Positions 1-6,332 of a stretch of 7,253 nucleotides of DNA are shown one piece after another. Both the position numbers and the translations under genes were made by a program. The DNA lies in contig JAHFBY010000077.1 of NCBI GenBank assembly GCA_023249835.1, positions 1 through 7,253 of the forward strand, read 5' to 3'. The stretch comes from Elusimicrobiota bacterium (GTDB lineage: Bacteria; Elusimicrobiota; Elusimicrobia; 2-02-FULL-39-32). Within the stretch, counting starts at the first letter, position 1. The number at the start of each line of letters is the position of its first letter. Under the pieces are notes generated by a model. It ran no database searches and was not told where the DNA came from. It was given only the letters and a program-made list of their open reading frames with translations.

Positions 1-1
1 C

Positions 2-376
2 AACCTCCGCAATGTCTTTGCCCAAAATGTAACGATTTATACAAGTGAATATTATAACGCCGGAACCACTTTTGAAGTGCAAAGCGAAACTCCCATTGTT
101 ATATCCAACAACCCTGCTTTGGAACAGATCAAGTTTTTGCCCGTAAAAATCGGGCCCACCGATCACCGCGATCAAGACCAATTCATAGGATTTACCGGGG
201 ACATTCCCCACACCGGAACGGTCAGCAGTATTGACGCTAATACCAGCTTTTATTGCACCATGACCAACTCTGATGGTGATGTGTACGCCACCATTTACAC
301 TGCATCCACGGATTTGCCCGTGACGAACGTCTCCGCCAACAATCAAGAACTCCTTTCTATTGCTAGTTCCGATTAA
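2..376 (+). CDS. C-terminal part of an unrecognised, probably secreted protein (5' end outside the window)
   Basis: The reading frame is open from the first full codon (position 2) to a TAA at 374-376, so this is the last 124 residues of a longer protein. A GTG at 77 is in frame, but it has no ribosome binding site and the frame stays open upstream, so it is not taken as the start. The visible part is rich in Asn, Thr, Ser and Asp with short alternating hydrophobic stretches. It has one Cys, no transmembrane segment and no motif I recognise. That composition suggests a beta-rich extracellular or surface domain, which is inference only. It ends about 75 bp before the DUF486 gene, and a separate promoter lies between, so the two are probably not in one operon. 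No function is assigned. Confidence 0.7.
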   Translation, partial: NLRNVFAQNVTIYTSEYYNAGTTFEVQSETPIVISNNPALEQIKFLPVKIGPTDHRDQDQFIGFTGDIPHTGTVSSIDANTSFYCTMTNSDGDVYATIYTASTDLPVTNVSANNQELLSIASSD

Positions 377-404
377 TTGCTCCAAGTTCAAATAGTGTTA
401 TAAT
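377..404 (+). promoter_or_regulatory. Extended -10 promoter for the DUF486 gene
   Basis: A perfect TATAAT lies at 399-404, preceded by TGT at 396-398, which makes an extended -10 (TGnTATAAT). The -35 candidate TTGCTC at 377-382 is 16 bp upstream and matches the sigma-70 consensus only in its first three bases, as is common when the -10 is extended. The inferred start of transcription is near 411, giving a leader of about 40 nt before the ATG at 452. Confidence 0.65.
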
Positions 405-415
405 ATTGACGTTGT

Positions 416-432
416 TCTAGGTTAATCCTAGA
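416..432. repeat. Inverted repeat in the DUF486 5' leader
   Basis: TCTAGG (416-421) and CCTAGA (427-432) form a perfect 6-bp inverted repeat around the 5-nt loop TTAAT. It starts about 6 nt after the inferred transcription start and ends 6 nt before the Shine-Dalgarno AAGGAG (438-443). It could be a 5' mRNA hairpin or a DNA operator. The sequence shows the symmetry; either role is inference. Confidence 0.45.
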
Positions 433-451
433 CATCCAAGGAGAAACTTAA

Positions 452-808
452 ATGAAAACCGTTCTTTTGTTGATCGCTTCCAATTTTTTTATGACCCTAG
501 CCTGGTACGGGCATCTTAAATACAAAGCTTCCCCTCTTTGGATGGTGATTTTGATCAGTTGGATGATCGCTCTGCCGGAATATAGCCTGCAGGTCCCGGC
601 TAACCGCATGGGCCACGGAGAGTTCACCGCTCCCCAGCTTAAAATTATTCAGGAAGTCATCTCTATTTCGATTTTCATCTTATTTTGCTTGTTCTACCTC
701 AAAGAGCCGATCCGCTGGAACTATATCGTCTCCTTTGCTCTGATCGTAATAGCAGTCTTCTTCGCCCTATTGGGCGCACGCACATCAGGAGAAATATTCT
801 CGCGATAA
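452..808 (+). CDS. DMT-family inner-membrane protein (DUF486)
   Basis: This 118-residue protein has the pattern of the DUF486 family, a small relative of the drug/metabolite transporter superfamily. About four hydrophobic helices are visible, near residues 2-18, 28-42, 66-83 and 90-108. The family signature is clear in FMTLAWYGHLK (13-23) and in the conserved loop at 43-70, which contains EYSLQVPANR and ends with an EVI before the third helix. The length is normal for the family. AAGGAG at 438-443 lies 8 nt before the ATG and supports this start. The substrate and role of DUF486 proteins are not established. It is the first gene after its own promoter, and the glycosyltransferase follows 60 nt after its stop. 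Confidence 0.88.
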   Translation: MKTVLLLIASNFFMTLAWYGHLKYKASPLWMVILISWMIALPEYSLQVPANRMGHGEFTAPQLKIIQEVISISIFILFCLFYLKEPIRWNYIVSFALIVIAVFFALLGARTSGEIFSR

Positions 809-828
809 CCTGCTCAGGAGGACAAATC

Positions 829-864
829 TTGCACATGCGGATATTTTTTATGTTGGAGGCTTAG
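829..864 (+). CDS. Possible 11-codon leader peptide coupled to the glycosyltransferase
   Basis: AGGAGG at 816-821 is the best Shine-Dalgarno site in this gap, but it is too far from the glycosyltransferase ATG (869) to serve it. Seven nt after it a TTG (829) opens a frame reading MHMRIFFMLEA and ending at TAG 862-864, 4 nt before the ATG at 869. An in-frame ATG at 835 is an alternative start. The ORF runs through the glycosyltransferase's own GGAGG (855-859), so ribosomes on it would clear that site and could re-initiate. The well-placed ribosome site and near-abutting stop are seen directly; translation and coupling are inferred. It is too short to rule out chance. Confidence 0.35.
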   Translation: MHMRIFFMLEA

Positions 865-868
865 CAAA

Positions 869-1555
869 ATGAGAAAGGTTTCTATAATAATGCCCGTTAA
901 AAATGAGGAAAACTTTATTCTATCATCTATTAAACGACTCAGGGACAATGAGCCTTTACTGCCCGCTGAAATTATTGTTGTAGATGGCGGCAGTCAAGAC
1001 CGCACGGTAGAGCTGGCCCAAAAATCTGCGGATCAAGTGATTCTTTCCTCTAAAGGCGGACGCAGTTTTCAAATGCATTTGGGAGCACAGCAAGCAAAGG
1101 AAGACGTCCTCATTTTCCTCCATGCCGATTCCAAACTTCCTCCGAATTGGCAAAACATTCTGATCCGGTTTTTTATTGAAAACCATCACCCTCCCGCGGC
1201 AGCTGCCTTTAGCCTTGCCTTTGATTCAGATCGTCTGTTTTTCCAAACTATTGCAGCAATGGCAAACTGGAGATCAAAATTTACAAAAATTCCACATGGG
1301 GACCAGGCATTGATTGTTTCAAAAGATAATTATTTTCGTTGCGGCGGGTTTCCTGATGTTCCGCTTATGGAAGAATATATTTTCGTGCCGCGGTTAAGAA
1401 GGCTCGGGAGAATCGATATTTATCCTGAAACCGTCACAACTTCGGCGAGAAAATATATTGCTAAAGGACCTTTAAAAAATGCCCTTAAAAACTCGCTTTT
1501 GATTTTCCTATTTTTTATGGGCGTCTCTCCAAAACAGCTGGCTAAGTGGTATTAA
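869..1555 (+). CDS. Family 2 glycosyltransferase, TIGR04283 type
   Basis: This 228-residue protein is a complete GT-A fold family 2 glycosyltransferase. The N-terminal strand SIIMPVKNEE (5-14) and VVDGGSQDRT (37-46) form the nucleotide-sugar site. LHADSKLP (84-91) carries the metal-binding acidic residue D87. GGRSFQMHLGA (63-73), PHGDQ (142-146) and GGFPDVPLME (159-168) are hallmarks of the TIGR04283 subgroup (rSAM/selenodomain-associated transferase 2). In that group the last motif usually continues as an Asp followed by RRLRR; here it reads MEEYIFVPRLRR, a mild divergence. A hydrophobic helix near 206-218 suggests contact with the inner membrane. GGAGG at 855-859 is 9 nt before the ATG. The flavoprotein gene starts 22 nt after its stop, so the two are probably one operon. 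Donor and acceptor are unknown. Confidence 0.88.
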   Translation: MRKVSIIMPVKNEENFILSSIKRLRDNEPLLPAEIIVVDGGSQDRTVELAQKSADQVILSSKGGRSFQMHLGAQQAKEDVLIFLHADSKLPPNWQNILIRFFIENHHPPAAAAFSLAFDSDRLFFQTIAAMANWRSKFTKIPHGDQALIVSKDNYFRCGGFPDVPLMEEYIFVPRLRRLGRIDIYPETVTTSARKYIAKGPLKNALKNSLLIFLFFMGVSPKQLAKWY

Positions 1556-1577
1556 ATTTTCTTGCGAGGAGAACTTC

Positions 1578-3101
1578 ATGTTAGATGAAACAATAATACA
1601 GGTTCCACCGATGGACCAGCACAATCAGACATTAATTTCTAACGTCCACCCTGCCGGTTGGAGCAATCCAAAACCAGAGGGGCGGTATAATTTAGTCGTG
1701 ATTGGCGCTGGAACAGCGGGGCTGATTACAGCCTCCGGCGCTGCGGGGTTGGGCGCGAAAGTGGCTCTCATTGAAAAGCATCTGATGGGAGGTGATTGCT
1801 TGAACGTGGGGTGCGTACCCTCCAAATGTTTGATCCGATCCTCCCGAGCGGCTGCGGACGTTAAAAATGCACAAGAGTTTGGCATTCGGTCTCCTAAAGA
1901 AGTGGATGTGGATTTTTCCGCGGTCATGGATCGCATGCGACGGCTGCGAGCCGGTATTAGTCATCATGATTCAGCGGAACGGTTTAAGGGCTTAGGGGTG
2001 GATGTCTTTTTGGGTTCTGCCAAGTTTAGCCGGACAGATCAAGTGGAAGTGGAAGGAATTAAACTCAATTTCAAAAAAGCTGTGATTGCAACAGGAGCCA
2101 GAGCCGTCACGCCGCCGGTAGAGGGGCTTAAGGAAGCCGGGTATGTTACAAACGAAAATGTTTTCTCTCTGACTGAAAGGCCGCGGCATCTCGTTGTTAT
2201 TGGGGCCGGGCCGATTGGGTGCGAATTGGCGCAGGCTTTTTGCAGGTTAGGATCAAAGGTCACAATCATCGAAAGGGGACCACAATTCCTTTCCAGAGAA
2301 GACCCCGATGCCGCCAAGATTCTTTATGAGGCATTTAACCGCGACGGCATCCACCTGCGACTAAACTCCACGGTTAAAAAGGTCACGGGGTCCGGAAAAG
2401 AAAAGAAGATCCAGGTGGTCACAGACGGCAAAGAAGAGATTTTGTTTGCAGATGAAATCTTGGTTGGCGCAGGCCGGGCCCCAAACGTGGAAAATCTGAA
2501 CTTAGAAGCGGCAGATGTTGTCTATGCGAAGACCGGCGTCATTGTCAACGATTATTTGCAGACCACAAACCCTAATATTTTTGCGGCGGGAGATATTTGT
2601 TTGGCCTATAAGTTTACGCATACCGCGGACGCTGCTGCCCGCATCGTTATCCAAAATGCCCTGTTCTTCAAAAGCAAGAAGTTTAGCCCCCTTATTATTC
2701 CCTGGTGTACTTATACAGATCCTGAGATTGCGCACGTGGGGATATACGAACGCGATGCCCTCAAGCAAGGCATTGAGATAAGCACGTTTACTAAACCTCT
2801 AAAGGAAGTTGACCGAGCCATCGCTGAGGGCGACAATGAAGGTTTCGTGAAAGTGCATGTTAAAAAAGGAACCGATAAAATTTTGGGCGCAACGATTGTA
2901 GCGCGGCATGCGGGAGAAATGATCAGCGAAATCACTTTAGCGATGAGAGCCAAAATAGGGCTCAGTACAATTGCTCAGGTGATCCATCCTTACCCGACAC
3001 AAGCAGAAGCAATCAAACATACGGCGGATGCCTATAATCGGACGAGATTAACTCCGGTTTTTAAAAAACTCTTTTCCGCATGGCTTTCATGGAAACGTTA
3101 A
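1578..3101 (+). CDS. Mercuric-reductase-like FAD/NAD(P) disulfide oxidoreductase
   Basis: This 507-residue class I pyridine nucleotide-disulfide oxidoreductase has an FAD site GAGTAG (43-48), the redox disulfide in GGDCLNVGC (C74, C79) followed by VPSKC, an NAD(P) site GAGPIG (209-214), a second FAD motif AAGD (336-339) and a C-terminal dimerisation domain. HPYPTQAE (470-477) carries Tyr472 where dihydrolipoyl dehydrogenase has its catalytic His, as in MerA. However, the protein ends LSWKR with no C-terminal Cys pair to bind Hg(II), and it has no N-terminal heavy-metal domain. Databases often label such proteins mercuric reductase, but the Hg(II) role is doubtful. The first ~36 residues precede the FAD domain. 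GAGGAG (1566-1571), 6 nt upstream, supports the start. No merR, merT or merP is visible nearby. The fold is sure; the substrate is not. Confidence 0.88.
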   Translation: MLDETIIQVPPMDQHNQTLISNVHPAGWSNPKPEGRYNLVVIGAGTAGLITASGAAGLGAKVALIEKHLMGGDCLNVGCVPSKCLIRSSRAAADVKNAQEFGIRSPKEVDVDFSAVMDRMRRLRAGISHHDSAERFKGLGVDVFLGSAKFSRTDQVEVEGIKLNFKKAVIATGARAVTPPVEGLKEAGYVTNENVFSLTERPRHLVVIGAGPIGCELAQAFCRLGSKVTIIERGPQFLSREDPDAAKILYEAFNRDGIHLRLNSTVKKVTGSGKEKKIQVVTDGKEEILFADEILVGAGRAPNVENLNLEAADVVYAKTGVIVNDYLQTTNPNIFAAGDICLAYKFTHTADAAARIVIQNALFFKSKKFSPLIIPWCTYTDPEIAHVGIYERDALKQGIEISTFTKPLKEVDRAIAEGDNEGFVKVHVKKGTDKILGATIVARHAGEMISEITLAMRAKIGLSTIAQVIHPYPTQAEAIKHTADAYNRTRLTPVFKKLFSAWLSWKR

Positions 3102-3129
3102 ACCCTGATATTGCAATAGAGCGTGGCCA

Positions 3130-3143
3130 TCGATAAAAATCAA
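3130..3143. promoter_or_regulatory. FNR-like palindrome upstream of nrfHA
   Basis: TCGATAAAAATCAA matches the FNR consensus TTGATnnnnATCAA at 9 of 10 defined bases, with only the second base differing. It lies in the 62-bp gap before nrfH, and nrf operons are classic targets of anaerobic FNR/CRP-family regulators. The centre is about 27 bp upstream of the nrfH ATG. That is too close for normal class II activation (centre near -41.5) unless transcription or translation starts later. TTGCAA at 3111-3116 could be a -35, with a weak A-rich -10 overlapping the box. Confidence 0.4.
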
Positions 3144-3163
3144 AAAAACTCACTTCGGCAATA

Positions 3164-3643
3164 ATGAATCGTTGGAGGTTTCTGACTTGGCTTTTAGCTT
3201 CTATGATTGGGGTATTACTGGGTGTTGGGATCTATACATTTCGCTATGCTGAAGGTTTGTCTTATTTCAGCAAAGACCCACGCGCCTGCATGAACTGCCA
3301 CATCATGAAGCCGCAGTTCGATTCGTGGCAGAAGTCCAGTCACCATACGTCGGCCTCCTGCGTGGATTGCCACCTCCCGCACAGTTTTATAAAAAAATAC
3401 ATTGCGAAAGCAGACAATGGTTATCGTCATTCCAAAGGGTTTACGGTACAGGATTTTCAGGAGCCCATCATGATCACCGCAGCCAATAGCAAAACACTGC
3501 AGAATAATTGCGTGCGCTGCCACGAAACAATCGTACATGGGACAGCCATGGTTCAAAACCAGAAATCCGATGCGGTCAGCTGCGTGCATTGCCACCGCTC
3601 GGTTGGTCACGGCGCAACAACCGGAATGGGACGCATCGATTAA
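3164..3643 (+). CDS. nrfH: Cytochrome c nitrite reductase small subunit, membrane tetraheme quinol dehydrogenase
   Basis: NrfH, of the NapC/NirT family, takes electrons from menaquinol and passes them to NrfA on the outer face of the inner membrane. The protein has 159 residues with one N-terminal anchor (about 7-27). Four CxxCH heme sites follow: CMNCH (42-46), CVDCH (66-70), CVRCH (116-120) and CVHCH (140-144). Met48, in CMNCHIM, matches the unusual Met ligand of heme 1 in Desulfovibrio vulgaris NrfH. Length is typical. The ATG at 3164 gives the expected N-terminus, but no Shine-Dalgarno site is visible before it, and a GGAGG (3174-3178) lies just inside the gene. An in-frame ATG at 3203 would still leave most of the anchor. 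nrfA starts 31 nt after the stop. Confidence 0.95.
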   Translation: MNRWRFLTWLLASMIGVLLGVGIYTFRYAEGLSYFSKDPRACMNCHIMKPQFDSWQKSSHHTSASCVDCHLPHSFIKKYIAKADNGYRHSKGFTVQDFQEPIMITAANSKTLQNNCVRCHETIVHGTAMVQNQKSDAVSCVHCHRSVGHGATTGMGRID

Positions 3644-3674
3644 CATTCACTCAAATATAAAAGGGATCAAAAAC

Positions 3675-5114
3675 ATGAAATCAATCTTACACCATATTCT
3701 TTCCAGACTTACAACTACACGAGGACTTATCGCCATCATCATAGCGGTCGGGGTTGGGACAGCCTTATGTATATCTTTACTTATCAACATTATGGAAAGG
3801 AAAATGGAAGCAAAAAACCCTTATGTCCGCACAGTAGAGGTGACCGAGGACGACACGGACCCAAAAAAATGGGGAATAAACTGGCCCAAGGAATATGATT
3901 CTTACAAATTGACGGCTTTACCGACACACACCCGATTCGGCGGACATGGGGGAAGTGAAGCCCTGCCTCAGGAAAAAATTGACCGAGACCCGTGGCTCAA
4001 AAGAATGTTTTTTGGTTATGCCTTTTCTCTTGATTACCGCGATCGGCGGGGACATGCTTATATGCTCGAAGATCAGGAAACCACGCAGCGCCTAACCAAA
4101 CCTCAGACCGGTTCCTGCCTCCACTGCCATGCTTCGGTAATGCCGCTCTACCGGCAATTGGGCGAAGGGGACGCTATGAAAGGTTTTGAAAAAAGTTTTC
4201 AGCACTCCTACAAGGATATGAACAAAATGCTGCACGACTCCGGTAATGCTCATCCGGTTTCGTGCGTGGACTGCCACGACCCGAAATCGATGCAAATACG
4301 AGTGACGCGCCCGGGGTTCATCAAAGGAATTCGGGCTTTAGCTCAATCCAATGATCCGGTGCCGCACATCCCCTCCATCCAACGTTGGCGCAGCAGTAAC
4401 CGCAAAAGCCCCTACGATCCCAACCAAGACGCCACTCAAACCGAGAAACGATCTTTCGTCTGTGGGCAATGTCACGTTGAATATTACTGTTCGGGCAAGC
4501 AGCCTCTGACATTCCCGTGGGGCAAGGGGCTCAAGGCCGAAGAGATCGAGGCGTATTGGGACTCCACAAAATTTCCGGATGGATCTCAATTTTTTGATTT
4601 CGTGCATACCGAAACCGGAGCCAAAGTGATCAAGGCGCAACATCCCGAATACGAATTGTGGAGCCAGGGGATCCATGCCCGCAGCGGCGTGTCCTGCGCG
4701 GATTGCCACATGCCCTACATGCGAGATGGCGCGACCAAAGTTTCAGACCATTGGGTAAGAAGCCCTCTACTAAACATCAATCGATCCTGCCAAACCTGCC
4801 ACCGGATTCCAGAAGAGGAGATCAAAGCGCGGGTGGACGTGATTCAACAAAGAAATCACGATCTGCTCCAACGAGCTGCCGCCGCCTTGATGGCGCAATT
4901 GGACGAAATCCAGAAGGCAAAAAAAGAAAGCGCCACTGAATCCCAACTCAAAGAATCTCTTGAACTGCAGCGCAAAGCCCAGTGGCGGCTTGATTTCATC
5001 GCTGCAGAAAATTCAATGGGATTTCATGCGCCCCAAGAAGCCGCGCGCATTTTAGGAGAGGCCGCAGACTATGCCCGCCAGGGTCAGGTTGCGGCGATGA
5101 AATGGAAAAAATAA
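3675..5114 (+). CDS. nrfA: Pentaheme cytochrome c nitrite reductase (ammonia-forming), all-CxxCH type
   Basis: NrfA reduces nitrite to ammonium with six electrons. The frame is open further upstream, inside nrfH, but the ATG at 3675 has AAGGGA 8 nt before it and yields 479 residues, the usual length. A hydrophobic segment (17-38) is followed by no clear cleavage site, so it may stay as an anchor. Five heme sites are visible: CLHCH (148-152), CVDCH (197-201), CGQCH (263-267), CADCH (341-345) and CQTCH (372-376). The first is the catalytic heme and has His152 where most NrfA proteins have Lys (CxxCK); a CxxCH form is known from Campylobacter jejuni. Active-site residues are otherwise kept: Arg139, Tyr270 (in HVEYY) and His323 (in KAQH). 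The Ca-site residues Glu269, Lys320 and Gln322 are present. The helical C-terminus (about 380-440) fits the dimer interface. Confidence 0.96.
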   Translation: MKSILHHILSRLTTTRGLIAIIIAVGVGTALCISLLINIMERKMEAKNPYVRTVEVTEDDTDPKKWGINWPKEYDSYKLTALPTHTRFGGHGGSEALPQEKIDRDPWLKRMFFGYAFSLDYRDRRGHAYMLEDQETTQRLTKPQTGSCLHCHASVMPLYRQLGEGDAMKGFEKSFQHSYKDMNKMLHDSGNAHPVSCVDCHDPKSMQIRVTRPGFIKGIRALAQSNDPVPHIPSIQRWRSSNRKSPYDPNQDATQTEKRSFVCGQCHVEYYCSGKQPLTFPWGKGLKAEEIEAYWDSTKFPDGSQFFDFVHTETGAKVIKAQHPEYELWSQGIHARSGVSCADCHMPYMRDGATKVSDHWVRSPLLNINRSCQTCHRIPEEEIKARVDVIQQRNHDLLQRAAAALMAQLDEIQKAKKESATESQLKESLELQRKAQWRLDFIAAENSMGFHAPQEAARILGEAADYARQGQVAAMKWKK

Positions 5115-5180
5115 TGGCCTCAATGCTCCCAGAATTGCAAGAGAAGGTAAGTGCGTGTAAGCAATGTTTTCCGCTGATCT

Positions 5181-5200
5181 TTGATAGGTAATTGATAGTA
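5181..5200. repeat. Two direct TTGATAG copies at 11-bp spacing
   Basis: TTGATAGGTA (5181-5190) and TTGATAGTA (5192-5200) are two near-identical units, starting 11 bp apart, about one helical turn. They sit in the 109-bp gap between the convergent nrfA and methyltransferase genes. No role is known. No hairpin followed by a T-run was found in this gap on either strand. Confidence 0.3.
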
Positions 5201-5223
5201 TGCTCTCAAATGGCATTTAGGAT

Positions 5224-5868
5224 TTAACGATTTTCATAACGGATCCTAAAGGGCATATTCTTTTCAACCACCTCAAATTCCCCAACTTTCCCGTAGACAC
5301 TGATTTGACTGGACATCCACAGGTGCGCCGGTGGGTCTACGCGAAAAGCTTCCTGCAGTTTCCCGGTCAACACGCGGTTATAGAGGAACCCGCGCTCCGA
5401 CATCTTCTTGACCCAGTAACGCTTAGGCTGTTCATTGATGTGAAAATGGCCGCCCTGGTTGGGAGGTGCGCAGGAAAGCAAGACCCGGTCGCTGAACTGC
5501 GTGACGTTTTGCAAGAACACGTCCGAACGTTCCGGCTCAATATGCTCGCCGACTTCAAAACAAATTGCCAAGTCAAATTTTTCCGGGCGGTTAACCAAGG
5601 GTTCCGCCAGGTTTGCCAGAATAAAATCCAAAGGAAACGCGTGCTCTTTGGGCGGCACAACGCCGTCCAATGCCAAAACTTTCGCGCCCAACTGTTGGAA
5701 CTGATAACCATAAACCCCGCACCCACAGCCTAAATCAGCCATTGTCCCGGGTTTAAACAGCTCATAAATTTTACCGGCAATCTTGGCGGCCGACTCAATA
5801 TAAGGCCGGTTATGCCTGCCCCATTCTGCAAAAAAATCCGCTGTATAGCGCTGGTTTAATGGTTTCAT
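5224..5868 (-). CDS. Class I SAM-dependent methyltransferase
   Basis: This 214-residue protein has the Rossmann methyltransferase layout. Motif I is ADLGCGCGVYG (44-54), which binds S-adenosylmethionine. An acidic end to the second strand follows (ALDG, 66-69), and then the motif IV region FDLAICFEVGEHIEP (98-112). The sequence GGHFHINEQPKRYW (139-152) followed by MSERGF is common in small methyltransferases (Methyltransf_23-like) found near glycan or secondary-metabolite genes. The acceptor cannot be read from the sequence. It has no signal peptide or membrane segment, so it should be cytoplasmic. It lies 43 nt downstream of the ArsC-family gene on the same strand and is probably co-transcribed with it. 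There is no clear Shine-Dalgarno site before the ATG, which fits reliance on the upstream gene. Confidence 0.85.
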   Translation of the reverse strand: MKPLNQRYTADFFAEWGRHNRPYIESAAKIAGKIYELFKPGTMADLGCGCGVYGYQFQQLGAKVLALDGVVPPKEHAFPLDFILANLAEPLVNRPEKFDLAICFEVGEHIEPERSDVFLQNVTQFSDRVLLSCAPPNQGGHFHINEQPKRYWVKKMSERGFLYNRVLTGKLQEAFRVDPPAHLWMSSQISVYGKVGEFEVVEKNMPFRIRYENR

Positions 5869-5911
5869 TATGGATAAAACAACGTCAATTTATGAGGTTA
5901 AAATTGTACGT

Positions 5912-6265
5912 TTAAGAATTAATAAGCGTTTGCACTGATTCCGGAGGTCTGGCCACAACCGCACGGTCGCCCTTAACAACAATTGGGCGTTCAATCAAAA
6001 CAGGGTTGTCGGATAATATTTTCAACCATTCAGATCGATTATATTTTTTATTCGCCAAATCCAACTTTGTATAGAGATCTTCTTTTTTGCGGATGATTTG
6101 TTCGGGCAGCAAACCCGCCTTCACCAATATCGCATCCAACTCTTTTACCGAAGGCGGATTCTTTAAGTATTCGATAACTTCCGGCTTGATCCCCTCAGAC
6201 TCGAGCATCTCCAACACGTTTCGGCATGTGCCACATTTTGGATTGTAATAGATTTTCCAATGCAT
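5912..6265 (-). CDS. arsC: ArsC-family reductase (glutaredoxin-type arsenate reductase-like)
   Basis: This 117-residue thioredoxin-fold protein belongs to the ArsC/Spx family. The N-terminus YYNPKCGTCRNVLEML (6-21) carries the catalytic Cys11. The Arg residues that bind arsenate in E. coli ArsC all have counterparts: Arg59 (IIRKK), Arg93 (ERPIVV) and Arg106 (ARPPE). The length is slightly shorter than E. coli ArsC but normal for the family. One difference is Cys14 in place of the Ser of the usual CGTS, giving a CxxC pair as in Spx. The conserved RPIVV and RPPE blocks favour ArsC over Spx. On the minus strand AAGGGGAG lies 5 nt before the ATG. No arsR, arsB or acr3 gene is visible nearby, so an arsenic role is plausible but unproven. 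Confidence 0.85.
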   Translation of the reverse strand: MHWKIYYNPKCGTCRNVLEMLESEGIKPEVIEYLKNPPSVKELDAILVKAGLLPEQIIRKKEDLYTKLDLANKKYNRSEWLKILSDNPVLIERPIVVKGDRAVVARPPESVQTLINS

Positions 6266-6304
6266 TAGTGCTCCCCTTTCAAGAGTTAACGAATTTCAAA
6301 TAAA

Positions 6305-6332
6305 ATGCTACTAAATAATTGTCACCGCTCAA
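6305..6332 (-). promoter_or_regulatory. Weak candidate promoter for the arsC-methyltransferase pair
   Basis: On the minus strand, TTGAGC (6327-6332) and TAGCAT (6305-6310) are spaced 16 bp apart, and each matches the sigma-70 consensus at four of six bases. The pair must have a promoter in this divergent gap, but this particular assignment is weak. Confidence 0.2.

Noticed and set aside
405..416. The 12-mer ATTGACGTTGTT, also present on the minus strand at 5878-5889 just before the methyltransferase start
   Set aside because: One or two shared 12-mers are expected by chance when both strands of a window this long are compared, and the surrounding bases differ.
844..849. T-run before the glycosyltransferase as an intrinsic terminator
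   Set aside because: No stable GC-rich stem lies directly upstream of the T-run.
3215..3646. Long open frame on the minus strand across nrfH
   Set aside because: It is antisense to a gene with four intact heme motifs, has no ribosome site and shows no recognisable domain.
3537..3674. Upstream extension of the nrfA reading frame into nrfH
   Set aside because: The extension overlaps nrfH, encodes no signal-like sequence and lacks a ribosome site. The ATG at 3675 has one and gives the normal NrfA length.
5115..5223. Bidirectional terminator between nrfA and the methyltransferase
   Set aside because: Only a 4-bp stem (ATGC/GCAT, 5200-5216) could be found, with no T-run on either strand.
5224..5868. 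Arsenite methyltransferase (ArsM), suggested by the neighbouring ArsC-like gene
   Set aside because: The conserved ArsM cysteine pattern and domain layout are not seen, and the GGH-NEQ-YW signature points to another methyltransferase group.
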